A DNA stretch of 64,000 bases from Strongylocentrotus purpuratus. Lineage: Eukaryota > Echinodermata > Echinoidea > Camarodonta > Strongylocentrotidae. Numbering within the stretch: position 1 is the stretch's first letter; each line of letters opens with the position of its first letter. Location of the stretch: positions 28,746,664 to 28,810,663 of the forward strand of contig NW_022145601.1 in the NCBI RefSeq assembly GCF_000002235.5, in the 5' to 3' direction. Below, in pieces: positions 35,901 to 37,835 of the stretch. The translations under genes and the position numbers were made by a program. Under the pieces are notes generated by a model. It worked only from the letters and a program-made list of their open reading frames with translations, ran no database searches and was not told where the DNA came from.

Positions 35901-36269
35901 ATCAGATTATTCAGCTTGTTGTTGGTTTGATGGTCTTTTCCATCGTTGTTGGATGATTTTCGCCAAGAAAATCAGCTACTAGAATGAGGCTTTACATATT
36001 TTTGGAACTCTTTAATGTTTAGCTGGCCGTGTAGGCCTATCTTTTTGTTATATGTGCACCAAAACACCTAACATGTTCAAAGTGGTTGATATAATGCAAA
36101 ATTTTGTTGTATTATTTTGCTTTGTTATTTGCAGAAGGACTTGAAGATAAGTACCATTCAGGATGAGAAACTAGCCAGGCGATGCAGCAACTGCCAGGAT
36201 CTTATTCTTTCGGCATGGCAACGCTCCGATAGTCTCGGGAGAGGGCGTGTCAGGGGTGACTCATGGTAG
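1049..36269 (+). CDS. PLEKHM2: PLEKHM2/SKIP orthologue, 17 exons, 5' partial
   Basis: RUN- and PH-domain adaptor. In vertebrates PLEKHM2 binds GTP-Arl8 on lysosomes through its RUN domain and recruits kinesin-1 light chains. Exons seen: 1049-1155, 1795-1904, 2477-2576, 7489-7576, 12177-12414, 13336-13422, 13839-15579, 15953-16022, 18114-18204, 19078-19142, 22490-22578, 23580-23709, 24969-25216, 26024-26186, 27163-27354, 34267-34377, 36135-36269. All have AG/GT borders, every phase joins, and the total is 3765 nt including TAG. Diagnostic matches to vertebrate PLEKHM2 are VEHLDHAF, PGYWVFV, TLVSGLDFV, LEVIRIRKK, STGHMEGNL, LVHWEDL, KGMLHYK, FGGCRR and the C-terminal SAWQRSDSLGRGR. The 1254 visible residues exceed the roughly 1020 of the human protein, mainly through the long exon 13839-15579. 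The starting exon (about 20 residues before VQAYSF) was not found. Introns carry many transposons. Confidence 0.93.
1795..1904 (+). CDS. PLEKHM2: PLEKHM2 exon: RUN domain
   Basis: Acceptor cacag ends at 1794; donor gtaagc starts at 1905. Joined in phase 2 it reads GLKHITPGYWVFVRRFTHKL and on to RLATDLGR. The GYWVFV motif and the ATDLGR end match the vertebrate RUN-domain segments GYWVLV and ATNLGR. It ends in phase 1, and the next exon completes a serine. Confidence 0.92.
1905..2476. other. PLEKHM2 intron with one palindromic MITE
   Basis: The intron is ordinary AT-rich sequence apart from the palindromic element at 2155-2270. No exon-like ORF beyond that element. Confidence 0.6.
2155..2270. 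mobile_element. Palindromic MITE (GGCCCGAATTCACAAAGGAG ends)
   Basis: About 116 bp, nearly a perfect inverted repeat. The left arm starts ggcccgaattcacaaaggag and runs through gtgcgtcatatgaggc. The right arm ends in cctcctttgtgaattttggcc and carries the complementary catatgacgcac. No coding capacity. Confidence 0.75.
2477..2576 (+). CDS. PLEKHM2: PLEKHM2 exon: RUN domain
   Basis: Acceptor ttgtag ends at 2476; donor gtaagt starts at 2577. It reads SRAWLYQSLNEGALESYFRC and continues to EVLKKFYIE. The W-L-Y...LNE..LESY pattern is the conserved RAWLYLALNENSLESY block of PLEKHM2. Ends in phase 2. The following intron is about 4.9 kb and filled with MITEs and simple repeats. Confidence 0.92.
2610..2920. 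mobile_element. MITE family A (GGGGGGTGTTTCACAAAGAT ends)
   Basis: About 311 bp with terminal inverted repeats of roughly 35 bp: ggggggtgtttcacaaagat then cctaagttgaactta at the left, and the complement ending gtgaaacacccccc at the right. It lies 34 bp after the exon ending at 2576. A second copy at 24192-24940 carries an insertion that is absent here. Confidence 0.8.
2921..3520. other. Intron sequence, nothing recognised
   Basis: AT-rich intron between two MITEs, with no ORF of interest and no inverted repeat that I can see. Confidence 0.5.
3521..3981. mobile_element. MITE with AGGCCTA ends, about 460 bp
   Basis: The left end aaggcctaaaataaaaactt then gttgtattgccctttg is matched by the right end caaagggcaatacaacaagt then ttttattctaggcct, giving terminal inverted repeats of about 35 bp. 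The interior is T-rich and has two related subunits with gccctctttgggc and gccctcttttagc. No ORF. Confidence 0.75.
4335..4495. mobile_element. Palindromic MITE family B (AGGGACTTTTAGATTTGCAC)
   Basis: A near-complete palindrome of about 160 bp. It begins tagggacttttagatttgca and ends with the complement tgcaaatctaaaagtcccta. Inside, aaggcactg and cagtgcctt words repeat in both orientations. A longer relative lies at 9563-9824. TA dinucleotides flank both ends. Confidence 0.8.
4496..5593. other. Intron sequence with acatgtac repeats
   Basis: AT-rich intron. tacatgtacatgtacatgta at 5190-5210 is the clearest example of the self-complementary acatgtac simple repeat seen all over the window. A C10 run lies at 5301-5310. 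No gene. Confidence 0.5.
5594..5967. mobile_element. Divergent TGCCAACC-end MITE with internal tandem repeat
   Basis: The left end cggagctgccaacc and right end ggttggcagctctg form a short inverted repeat like that of the family at 11649, 20783, 24250 and 34454. The interior holds about four copies of tttttttgccatcttggttc near 5845-5945. No clear target duplication at this copy. Minus-strand Lys-rich ORFs here come from the T tracts. Confidence 0.55.
5968..7488. other. Intron sequence, nothing recognised
   Basis: AT-rich intron with scattered acatgtac words and a CT microsatellite around 7262-7289. No exon or mobile element I can name. Confidence 0.5.
7489..7576 (+). CDS. PLEKHM2: PLEKHM2 exon: end of RUN domain
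   Basis: Acceptor cccag ends at 7488; donor gtaggt starts at 7577. It reads HALMRDSERLTLLMTLVSGL then DFVTFDLEL, closing the RUN domain (vertebrate LTLFLTLVSGLEFIRFELDL). Ends in phase 0. A large foldback element begins about 28 bp past its donor. Confidence 0.92.
8221..8256. repeat. Perfect 16-bp-stem hairpin
   Basis: aaagagcccccgtgag, loop aagg, then ctcacgggggctcttt: a perfect inverted repeat at the inner edge of the left foldback arm. Related gcccccgtgag words recur near 10190-10250. Confidence 0.85.
8406..8941. mobile_element. Nested foldback element, arms about 210 bp
   Basis: The left arm (tatataatatatacgcatac then aacactgatcttta ...) is repeated inverted at the right, ending gatcagttgtattatgcgta then tatacattat. 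Other matching words are aacaaggt/accttgtt and gacaaataatgattgtgatt with its complement. The loop is about 120 bp. The ORF at 8815-9093 lies in the right arm and has no recognisable protein family. Confidence 0.7.
9182..9210. repeat. CT microsatellite
   Basis: Uninterrupted (TC)n of about 28 bp. Confidence 0.9.
9450..9503. repeat. C-rich (CCCCCCCCTAA)n telomere-like tract
   Basis: Blocks of 5-12 C separated by taa three times (ccccctaacc, ccccctaacc, ccccctaacc). The minus strand therefore reads GGTTAGGGGG repeats, able in principle to form a G-quadruplex. It sits inside the foldback loop. Confidence 0.75.
9563..9824. mobile_element. Palindromic MITE family B, longer copy
   Basis: Starts agggacttttagatttgcgt and ends tgcaaatctaaaagtccct, as at 4335-4495, with about 100 extra bp. 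The centre is a second palindrome (cacatatcgtcgctgttttc with its complement gaaaacaaggacgatatgtg). It also has a gtggac/gtggacgtggacgt triplication near 9582-9600. Confidence 0.8.
10150..10262. repeat. GC-rich hairpin cluster (cgcccccgtgag words)
   Basis: An island of GC-rich sequence in AT-rich DNA, with gcgattttt..aatcgccccc, gtgagcaacctgac and gggggcgat words in both orientations. It ends the spacer before the right foldback arm. Confidence 0.6.
11136..11642. other. Intron sequence, nothing recognised
   Basis: AT-rich sequence between the foldback element and the next MITE. No exon seen. Confidence 0.5.
11649..12098. mobile_element. MITE family C (CAGANNTGCCAACC ends)
   Basis: Starts cagagatgccaaccagtacg and ends aagaggttggcatctctg. 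Flanks cataca (11643-11648) and catacg (12099-12104) form a 6-bp target duplication with one mismatch. The interior is poly-A/T rich. It ends 78 bp before the exon at 12177, so its T-rich end forms part of the intron 3' region. Confidence 0.75.
12177..12414 (+). CDS. PLEKHM2: PLEKHM2 exon: linker after RUN domain
   Basis: Acceptor ccccag ends at 12176; donor gtaaac starts at 12415. It reads NVAYFDLVSHIPRSASNPRD and then Ser/Asp-rich sequence to DESSVK. NVAYFDLVSHIP corresponds to the DAPYLDLAPYMP segment after the vertebrate RUN domain. Starts in phase 0 and ends in phase 1. No tryptophan is present, although the vertebrate counterpart just after this point carries a W-acidic kinesin light chain motif. 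A MITE ends 78 bp upstream. Confidence 0.88.
12645..12755 (+). repeat. Tandem TTTCGGGGGCT repeat
   Basis: The word ttcgggggct occurs four times with T-rich spacers (cattt, atttt, aactttc), then a variant tctggggct. Degenerate short tandem repeat in an intron. Confidence 0.7.
12756..13227. other. Intron sequence with agctcagc repeats
   Basis: AT-rich intron, with a short CT/AG-rich patch of repeated agctcag words at 13150-13185. Confidence 0.5.
13228..13274. repeat. GC-rich 19-bp-stem hairpin in intron
   Basis: Left arm ccaacaccggcgccgcagg and right arm cctgcggtgccggtgttgg pair with a single mismatch around a 9-base loop. It stands out against the AT-rich intron and lies about 60 bp before the acceptor of the 13336 exon. 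Confidence 0.85.
13336..13422 (+). CDS. PLEKHM2: PLEKHM2 small acidic exon
   Basis: Acceptor cctag ends at 13335; donor gtaatc starts at 13423. Phase 1 to phase 1, 87 nt, reading VCFDDVRAEDTQEASPRDEV then EEKEANRSL. It has no recognisable motif and is highly acidic. It is supported by good splice borders and by keeping the frame into the next, clearly homologous exon. It could be alternatively spliced, since skipping it keeps the frame. Confidence 0.72.
13423..13838. other. PLEKHM2 intron, nothing recognised
   Basis: Ordinary AT-rich intron. A near-duplicate word ggtataaattgcttca occurs twice at 13536 and 13560. Confidence 0.5.
13839..15579 (+). CDS. PLEKHM2: PLEKHM2 giant exon: disordered central region
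   Basis: A 1741-nt exon. Acceptor ctgtag ends at 13838; donor gtgagt starts at 15580. It encodes about 580 residues of low-complexity, Ser/Asp/Glu-rich, probably disordered sequence. Near its start LEVIRIRKKAKKKKKRKSS matches the conserved basic LEVIRVTKKKKIGKKKK block of vertebrate PLEKHM2. It contains an acidic run of Glu residues, a Thr/Asn/Ser-rich stretch, and three SGI motifs (ESGDSGIRK, SPDSGINQS, LSSGIGS). Only one tryptophan is seen (YWQADITD). The reading frame continues upstream of 13928 to the acceptor. Minus-strand ORFs across it are shadows. Confidence 0.9.
15953..16022 (+). CDS. PLEKHM2: PLEKHM2 exon: start of conserved C-terminal half
   Basis: Acceptor tgcag ends at 15952; donor gtaaga starts at 16023. 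It reads KVDNNLKLYLMLEIFKIEDE then KYHK, matching vertebrate RVDNNHLLLLMIHVFRENEEQLFK. Phase 2 in, phase 0 out. Confidence 0.9.
16023..16728. other. PLEKHM2 intron, nothing recognised
   Basis: AT-rich sequence with cataca repeats around 16431-16446 and ctaaccctaacc-like words near 16646-16690 that are too short to call. No exon. Confidence 0.5.
16729..16938 (-). mobile_element. SINE with 7SL-RNA-like head and CA tail
   Basis: Read on the minus strand from about 16928: ggcgttgtggcgtgcgcctg then taatccagct, which closely resembles the 5' domain of 7SL RNA and of Alu (GGCGCGTGCCTGTAGTCCCAGCT). A ggttcgaaac B-box-like word follows at about 16850. The body ends in (CA)n. Perfect 10-bp target duplications ttaagaactc lie at 16729-16738 and 16929-16938. 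About 190 bp, no ORF. It could instead be a tRNA-derived SINE with chance similarity in the head. Confidence 0.65.
16939..18113. other. PLEKHM2 intron, nothing recognised
   Basis: AT-rich intron with several acatgtac palindromic words (17282, 17395, 17436, 17620). No mobile element or exon identified. Confidence 0.5.
18114..18204 (+). CDS. PLEKHM2: PLEKHM2 exon: STGHMEGNL block
   Basis: Acceptor gatag ends at 18113; donor gtaagc starts at 18205. It reads LIRLSTGHMEGNLLPAFILL then TDLAIYILRR. The vertebrate equivalent is MIRMSTGHMEGNLQLLYVLL then TDCYVYLLRK. This begins the first PH-like fold of the C-terminal half. Phase 0 in, phase 1 out. Confidence 0.93.
18306..18470. mobile_element. Imperfect palindromic MITE
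   Basis: The left part aataatacacaggtgtgag then gatgcagcgcatcagggtat is matched inverted by the right part (atacccgaatagcgctgcat and cctgtgtattattt). About 165 bp. The CG-rich centre sits in an AT-rich intron. Confidence 0.65.
18471..19077. other. PLEKHM2 intron, nothing recognised
   Basis: Contains several gtgcat/atgcac words near 18560-18760, but no structure I can define. Confidence 0.4.
19078..19142 (+). CDS. PLEKHM2: PLEKHM2 short exon (YQELDYVL)
   Basis: Acceptor gacag ends at 19077; donor gtaaga starts at 19143. It reads GERNGRFSTESRTLYQELDY then VL. YQELDYVL corresponds to the vertebrate YNELDYVSVGL. 65 nt, phase 1 in, phase 0 out. Confidence 0.88.
19698..20206. mobile_element. TTAA MITE family D
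   Basis: Starts ttaaaggtaatacaaagttt and ends with the complement aaactttgtattacctttaa, giving TTAA at both borders. About 509 bp, no ORF. A copy in the opposite orientation lies at 56856-57371, sharing interior words such as ctaattggtcgat/atcgaccgattag and the same ends. TTAA borders are typical of piggyBac- and Kolobok-type elements. Confidence 0.8.
20207..20782. other. PLEKHM2 intron, nothing recognised
   Basis: AT-rich sequence between two MITEs. Confidence 0.45.
20783..21169. mobile_element. MITE family C (CAGACCTGCCAACC ends)
   Basis: Starts cagacctgccaaccagtatg and ends ccagaggttgacaggtctg. A perfect 6-bp target duplication cacaag flanks it (20777-20782 and 21170-21175). It has a 27-bp poly-A run near 20880 and shares interior words (cctgtaaagtatcctaca) with the copies at 24250 and 34454. 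The minus-strand ORF in its right half is not a known protein. Confidence 0.85.
21218..21430. repeat. Unnamed interspersed repeat, copy 1
   Basis: Shares long stretches with 50175-50390: ttctggtcattc, gtggaatcgat, agaaaaggttgatcat, cagtcttggtaaagt, acaagcactgta. A 10-base C run is inserted in this copy. The element type is unknown. Confidence 0.65.
21431..22039. other. PLEKHM2 intron, nothing recognised
   Basis: AT-rich intron. A phrase around acacttgagtgtatatcgtg is repeated with changes about 70 bp later (21840-21960). Confidence 0.45.
22040..22450 (+). mobile_element. CR1/L2-like LINE 3' remnant
   Basis: The coding end reads DYPALWNKLPPYIQNAQSIE then SFKTLLKTHLFNQL and a stop near 22245. 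This is the common C-terminal signature of CR1/L2-type ORF2 proteins (LWN-LP..I....S...FK..LKT.LF). A 3' UTR follows with tataaagcgccctataaatg and an (ATT)n tail ending just before the exon at 22490. Everything 5' of the C-terminus is lost. Confidence 0.75.
22490..22578 (+). CDS. PLEKHM2: PLEKHM2 exon: IGLNYQSVQLVCKNRRK
   Basis: Acceptor ccgtag ends at 22489; donor gtaaat starts at 22579. It reads IGLNYQSVQLVCKNRRKHFW then LTTGSQSLT, matching vertebrate VGLDQQTVKLVCTNRRKQFLLDT. Phase 0 in, phase 2 out. The acceptor sits only about 50 bp after the tail of a LINE remnant, and a SINE follows about 60 bp after the donor. Confidence 0.9.
22630..22915 (-). mobile_element. tRNA-derived SINE family 1
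   Basis: On the minus strand it starts gaggtgtcgtggtcgagtgg (A-box-like) and then agttcgagtcccaccg (B-box-like), followed by cactaatgtccttcggcaag and acactccacccaggtgaagt. It ends near tttaggcggtatataagcaa. The same family is at 39043-39290 (plus strand), and a fragment is at 60367-60480. Confidence 0.8.
22916..23579. other. PLEKHM2 intron, nothing recognised
   Basis: AT-rich intron with no clear element. Confidence 0.45.
23580..23709 (+). CDS. PLEKHM2: PLEKHM2 exon: end of first PH-like fold
   Basis: Acceptor cacag ends at 23579; donor gtaagt starts at 23710. It reads RFFVHSLRAVMKMGNQIDSL and on to GLKKYVAGEEKVE. It corresponds to vertebrate FFLASLKSAMIKG and SILTDATMEKLALAKFV. Phase 2 in, phase 0 out. 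Confidence 0.9.
24192..24940. mobile_element. MITE family A interrupted by a family C MITE
   Basis: Ends ggggtgtttcactaagatcc and ggatctttgtgaaacacccc, as at 2610-2920, with the same interior (attcatattttctattat, gggatttataaaaagtct). It is split by the insertion at 24250-24705. It ends 28 bp before the exon at 24969, so the element supplies the region just before the acceptor. Confidence 0.85.
24250..24705. mobile_element. MITE family C nested in family A
   Basis: Starts cagacctgccaaccagtacg and ends ccagaggttggcaggtctg. Perfect 6-bp target duplication ctatga at 24244-24249 and 24706-24711. The undisturbed family A copy at 2610-2920 reads catcattgaaaatattttgt across this point, showing the empty site. 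Confidence 0.92.
24969..25216 (+). CDS. PLEKHM2: PLEKHM2 exon: start of PH domain
   Basis: Acceptor tcag ends at 24968; donor gtaagt starts at 25217. It reads MSEVEVHLYNLVHWEDLLDS, then KRKGMLHYKTKESFFVGSYW and KVAYFKLKQNVLKRYP. LVHWED and KGMLHYK..., with the W-K..YF.L core strand, mark the start of the PH domain. It opens with ATG, but this is an internal Met: the acceptor is directly in front and the upstream exon joins in phase 0. Out in phase 2. Confidence 0.93.
25217..26023. other. PLEKHM2 intron with degenerate AATTACCCCC repeats
   Basis: At 25470-25770 words such as aattacccc, gaaaattacccc and ggacaatcaaccccc alternate, and the far half carries the complement (gggggtaattgtcc, ggggggtaattgtcc). 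This gives a low-complexity inverted region. The rest is plain intron. Confidence 0.55.
26024..26186 (+). CDS. PLEKHM2: PLEKHM2 exon: PH domain C-terminal part
   Basis: It reads GSQRFGGCRRVHNTDRRFSF and then ELVLTDGSQPLRLSCENELE to SHWLQSICEVASHQ. FGGCRR plus the final helix tryptophan (HWLQ, vertebrate EWMQ) complete the PH domain. Two AG acceptors compete: the one ending at 26023 keeps the frame and the CGGCRR homology; the one ending at 26030 breaks it. Donor gtaagc starts at 26187. Phase 2 in, phase 0 out. Confidence 0.93.
26815..26890 (+). pseudogene. Decayed exon copy, older (cf. 27163 exon)
   Basis: ccaaccctcatgtgccgtgt then cgctgtgtttagaatagaca resembles the functional exon's ccagccctcttgtgctgtca and gtgctgctgtgcctggagga. 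It is followed by the same gatgactgg...agagagatgga intron sequence as the second copy. The frame is not kept. Confidence 0.6.
26981..27085 (+). pseudogene. Decayed exon copy, younger, with acceptor
   Basis: An intact-looking acceptor tattttacag ends at 26980. The sequence after it, cagtctgtctcagcagaagg then ccctctggtgctgtcagtcc and gaagactaccagtcacactt, tracks the functional exon at 27163 (cactctatgtctcaaatgaa, ccctcttgtgctgtcatcac, gaggactatcagacacactt). In the acceptor's frame a TAA follows after eight codons. It has lost an internal segment and has no clear donor. Confidence 0.7.
27163..27354 (+). CDS. PLEKHM2: PLEKHM2 exon: post-PH segment
   Basis: Acceptor gccag ends at 27162; donor gtgagt starts at 27355. 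It reads HSMSQMKGPKPNPCQPSCAV, then ITSRSVLLCLEDYQTHFFRT and LARTDLGTISRVE. This matches vertebrate CIPCCLVLTDDRLFTCHEDC then QTSFFRSLGTAKLGDISAV. 192 nt, phase 0 both sides. Two decayed copies of this exon lie just upstream. Confidence 0.93.
27805..29010. mobile_element. Repeat element with about eight 157-160-bp tandem units
   Basis: The unit is marked by atctcaagaaccactggaga, tatcaccataggaagacgat, cgtaggtcaaaggtca and cacagaggtcaacttatgaa. Unit starts lie near 27899, 28054, 28211, 28369, 28530, 28686, a shortened one at 28749, and 28908. The edges share ggaggcatcat, and the right end reads gtcaaaattccatctagttg. A related single-unit element with the same right end lies at 51478-51810. The left edge has ttgtccgtccgtacgtccgt. 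Confidence 0.8.
29176..29561. mobile_element. TTAA MITE family E
   Basis: Starts ttaaagggattgggtaactt and ends acaatgcctttaa, with TTAA at both borders and a short inverted repeat. A second copy at 59980-60366 shares most of its length (ctcagattctgaaacaaaat, tttagctcatgctgcaat, ttgaggcacttc, atcacagacact). It abuts the 5' end of the intact LINE and supplies the false upstream start of that element's first ORF. Confidence 0.85.
29600..30541 (+). CDS. LINE ORF1 protein
   Basis: RNA-binding chaperone of a non-LTR retrotransposon. From the ATG at 29600 it has about 313 residues: a basic N-terminus, a heptad-rich coiled coil (about residues 40-110, ELKQEFAKLSKQVESNESN and on to LEKRLKTQEDS), then YSRRNCIRVFGVPE, the start of an L1-ORF1-like RNA-binding domain. 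A Pro/Thr-rich insert follows, and a C-terminal domain (RPIIVKFATYRAKQTLMAVR). An in-frame ATG at 29552 lies inside the neighbouring MITE and is unlikely to be used. Confidence 0.85.
   Translation: MEGLNSGSNERKSARVMAGRATRNSQSSEITQIPIPELLNNKDFFDMIKKTIKKTIREEMQELKQEFAKLSKQVESNESNIVSLQIETERKSQQINDLEKRLKTQEDSTNRLQNKCNDAEQYSRRNCIRVFGVPESTGEQTDKVIMNIAKEKLGVELQLKDLDRSHRIGAIWRPDTQGIGASVHQQRLPATPTSTPGGPENTAASTPTSWAAVADRATRRSEQVHHRPIIVKFATYRAKQTLMAVRRRLKNSGITIAEDLTSHNYEILKVARSSPRVSAAWSSDGRILVALPATNGKSVRKVIGTIEEARKLR
30785..33988 (+). CDS. LINE ORF2: endonuclease-reverse transcriptase
   Basis: About 1067 residues from the ATG at 30785. The APE-like endonuclease shows [42 protein letters not shown] and SDHFPV (catalytic Glu, Asp and His visible). 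The reverse transcriptase shows [57 protein letters not shown] and LFADDTSV (the FADD box). The C-terminus has [12 protein letters not shown] and [10 protein letters not shown]. The N-terminus carries paired CxxC motifs (CVNC and CTQC). The frame is fully open. Confidence 0.94.
   Translation: [1067 protein letters not shown]
34267..34377 (+). CDS. PLEKHM2: PLEKHM2 penultimate exon
   Basis: Acceptor gacag ends at 34266; donor gtaatg starts at 34378. It reads SFRNTDCDNPWLLYFNCSRE then LDKFVNHLSQAFHQRTQ, matching vertebrate PPWVIYLSCTSELDRLLSAL. 111 nt, phase 0 both sides. The tail of an intact LINE ends only about 26 bp upstream of the acceptor. Confidence 0.92.
34454..34780. mobile_element. 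MITE family C, 6-bp target duplication
   Basis: Starts cagacctgccaaccagtacg and ends ccagaggttggcaggtctg. Flanks ccaata at 34448-34453 and 34781-34786 are a perfect 6-bp duplication. Interior words cctgtaaagtatcctacaag and atacaacttttgtcagtaaa are shared with 24250-24705. Confidence 0.9.
34787..34975. repeat. Dispersed T-rich repeat with long G run
   Basis: T-rich units (ttttccctaattttcccta) lead to a run of about 26 G (34909-34934), then tttttagtgctcactatcac. The last phrase and the actcaag-G-run layout recur at 49015-49085. Confidence 0.65.
35063..35152. mobile_element. Short MITE family F (CAGTCAAACCTG ends)
   Basis: About 88 bp between TA dinucleotides: cagtcaaacctgctttagtg at the left and agacaggtttgactg at the right. 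The TA borders fit a Tc1/mariner-type insertion. A relative is at 50044-50144. Confidence 0.75.
35153..35691. other. PLEKHM2 last intron, nothing recognised
   Basis: AT-rich intron sequence. Confidence 0.45.
35692..35793 (+). other. Candidate cassette exon (unproven)
   Basis: A 102-nt open stretch bounded by an AG (35690-35691) and a GTAACG donor-like site at 35794. It begins with ATG and reads MALDECPRDAKYISWDEFRI then WVMRNCNGYHDFKE. Phase 0 to phase 0, so it could be inserted between the last two PLEKHM2 exons without changing frame. The acceptor lacks a good pyrimidine tract, and the vertebrate protein has no equivalent. Confidence 0.25.
35841..35880 (+). pseudogene. Partial copy of PLEKHM2 last exon with acceptor
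   Basis: gtcatttgcagaagggctta then aaagatccatagtatccagg copies the true acceptor and start of the terminal exon (gttatttgcagaaggacttg then aagataagtaccattcagga), 294 bp upstream. In the same frame it reads KGLKDP and then TAG. Confidence 0.65.
36135..36269 (+). CDS. PLEKHM2: PLEKHM2 terminal exon with stop codon
   Basis: Acceptor ttgcag ends at 36134; TAG stop at 36267-36269. It reads KDLKISTIQDEKLARRCSNC then QDLILSAWQRSDSLGRGRVR and GDSW. It corresponds to the vertebrate end FEDALSLIHSAWQRSDSLCRGRASRDPWC, so the true C-terminus is present and intact. Confidence 0.94.
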   Translation, partial: KDLKISTIQDEKLARRCSNCQDLILSAWQRSDSLGRGRVRGDSW

Positions 36270-36550
36270 AGAACATTTTGTCTGGTGTCTAGGAGGAATC
36301 AGTGCCCCCCTCCCCTTTGAGTAAGATCCCATCTCATCTTAAGAGACAGAGAGAGAGACACACACACACACAGATGGAGAGACAGAGGTGGGGGGGGGGG
36401 GGGGGGAGAGAAAGAAAAGAAAGCAAGAAAGAAATAGGGGAGGGGATGTACAAATTCCTACATATTTATTGCGCCATCAAATGCCAAGAAACTAAAATGC
36501 CATATGTATTTGTATTTAGTGAATAAACTACCAATTCCATTAATAATATT
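36270..36550 (+). other. Presumed PLEKHM2 3' UTR start
   Basis: Sequence after the stop codon. A canonical aataaa at 36522-36527 could be an early polyadenylation signal, but this region is AT-rich and such hexamers are common, so the real 3' end is unknown. It includes a CA tract and a run of 18 G around 36390-36407. Confidence 0.35.
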
Positions 36551-37319
36551 TGAATTGTATCAGGAAGTAACAAACTTGAGTGAGAATTAAATTTAATTAA
36601 ATTTTTACGTAATTACAGGTAAAGTACAATTTTGAAATTTTGTTTGTATTGCCAAACAATTAAAAAATTAAGTATTGAAGCAATATAGGATGAAAACCTG
36701 AGATAAGAACCTCTTCATGATGTCATCTGGATCATAAATGTAATCCTGTCTCCAAATGTTGTTGGAAAGTGGACAGACTTACCCAATGTTGTGGTGAGCA
36801 TTGTTACTTTCTCTTCCTGACTCATAAAAAGTCAGAGTAGACTACATATTCTGATCATAAACATTGCTACTAGTATGATATTGCATTTGTAGCTAGTATT
36901 TTGCAGTTTGATACTAGGCTATTGTCAAGCTTGGATAGCTGTATAGTGTGTCAGACATTTAGATAGGTTGGGTTTGTAATGGCTGACAAATTGTTTACTT
37001 CAAAAATTCAATTTACAATTTTTGTTTAAAATCTACTTTTTCTACTGCTGCCAGTGCAAGAAAGAATCTCTTGCTGTGATTTCAGAAAAAATGTAAAAAA
37101 CTAAATGAAATATTGATTTGCCAGGAGAGGACAAATAAAAATGGAGTGCAATATACATTTTTCCTGGTAAATACATGTACATGTGGGAAAGGAAAACATG
37201 GATAGACGATGTTTCGAAACCTGGCGGTAGGTTGTAGCTTCAGAGATTAGGTGTTGAATAAGACAAAGAACATGACATGCAGCCCATGGCTGATATGGCC
37301 ACTGTTACAAGGTAATGGA
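36551..37319. other. Downstream of PLEKHM2, nothing recognised
   Basis: AT-rich sequence, possibly 3' UTR or intergenic. Confidence 0.4.
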
Positions 37320-37835
37320 TCAGAAGCCTGGACATTGACGAATAGCCTGGAAAACAACGGGATGGGTGCTATACAAGACTCTTGAGAGCAGCACTAAGTG
37401 TCAACTGGAGGGACCGTATGACAAATATAGAATTGTATAGGGACATTACAACGATCTCAGCCAGACTGAGAGACCGCCGCCTCCGTTTCAGTGGCCATTG
37501 CTGGAGGAGCAAGGGTGAAATCATTTCACAAATGCTCTTCTGGGAGCCCTCAAGGGTCAAACGCACCAGAGGGCGCCCAGCAATGACTTACATTGACCAG
37601 TTAGAAAAGGACACCTGCCTACCAAGGCAGGAGCTCCCAAAGATCATGGGGAATAGAACTGAATGGATAAAGCTTGTCAAATCAGTGCGAGTATATACGC
37701 TCGACCTAGTAGTAGCATACATTGCATGTTGTAGGTTTGGGCCACAAGGTGTAATGCGAGGTTTGTTTCAGGGCCCAGAGCTAGCTCTCTCCGACTCGTT
37801 CGGGCCAAGATTCCAGATTGTCCTATTCAGATAGA
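37320..37835 (+). pseudogene. RTE-like LINE C-terminal remnant
   Basis: The frame from 37361 reads GCYTRLLRAALSVNWRDRMT, then NIELYRDITTISARLRDRRL, RFSGHCWRSKGEIISQMLFW and KRTRGRPAMTYIDQLEKDTC. The block W-D-(R)MTN..LY...(I)..R...FAGH-(C)...L..W.P....RGRP...Y.D.L..DT is the C-terminus typical of RTE-type elements. Just upstream, SEAWTLTNSLEN belongs to the same protein in another frame, so the copy is frameshifted. No RT core remains. Confidence 0.75.
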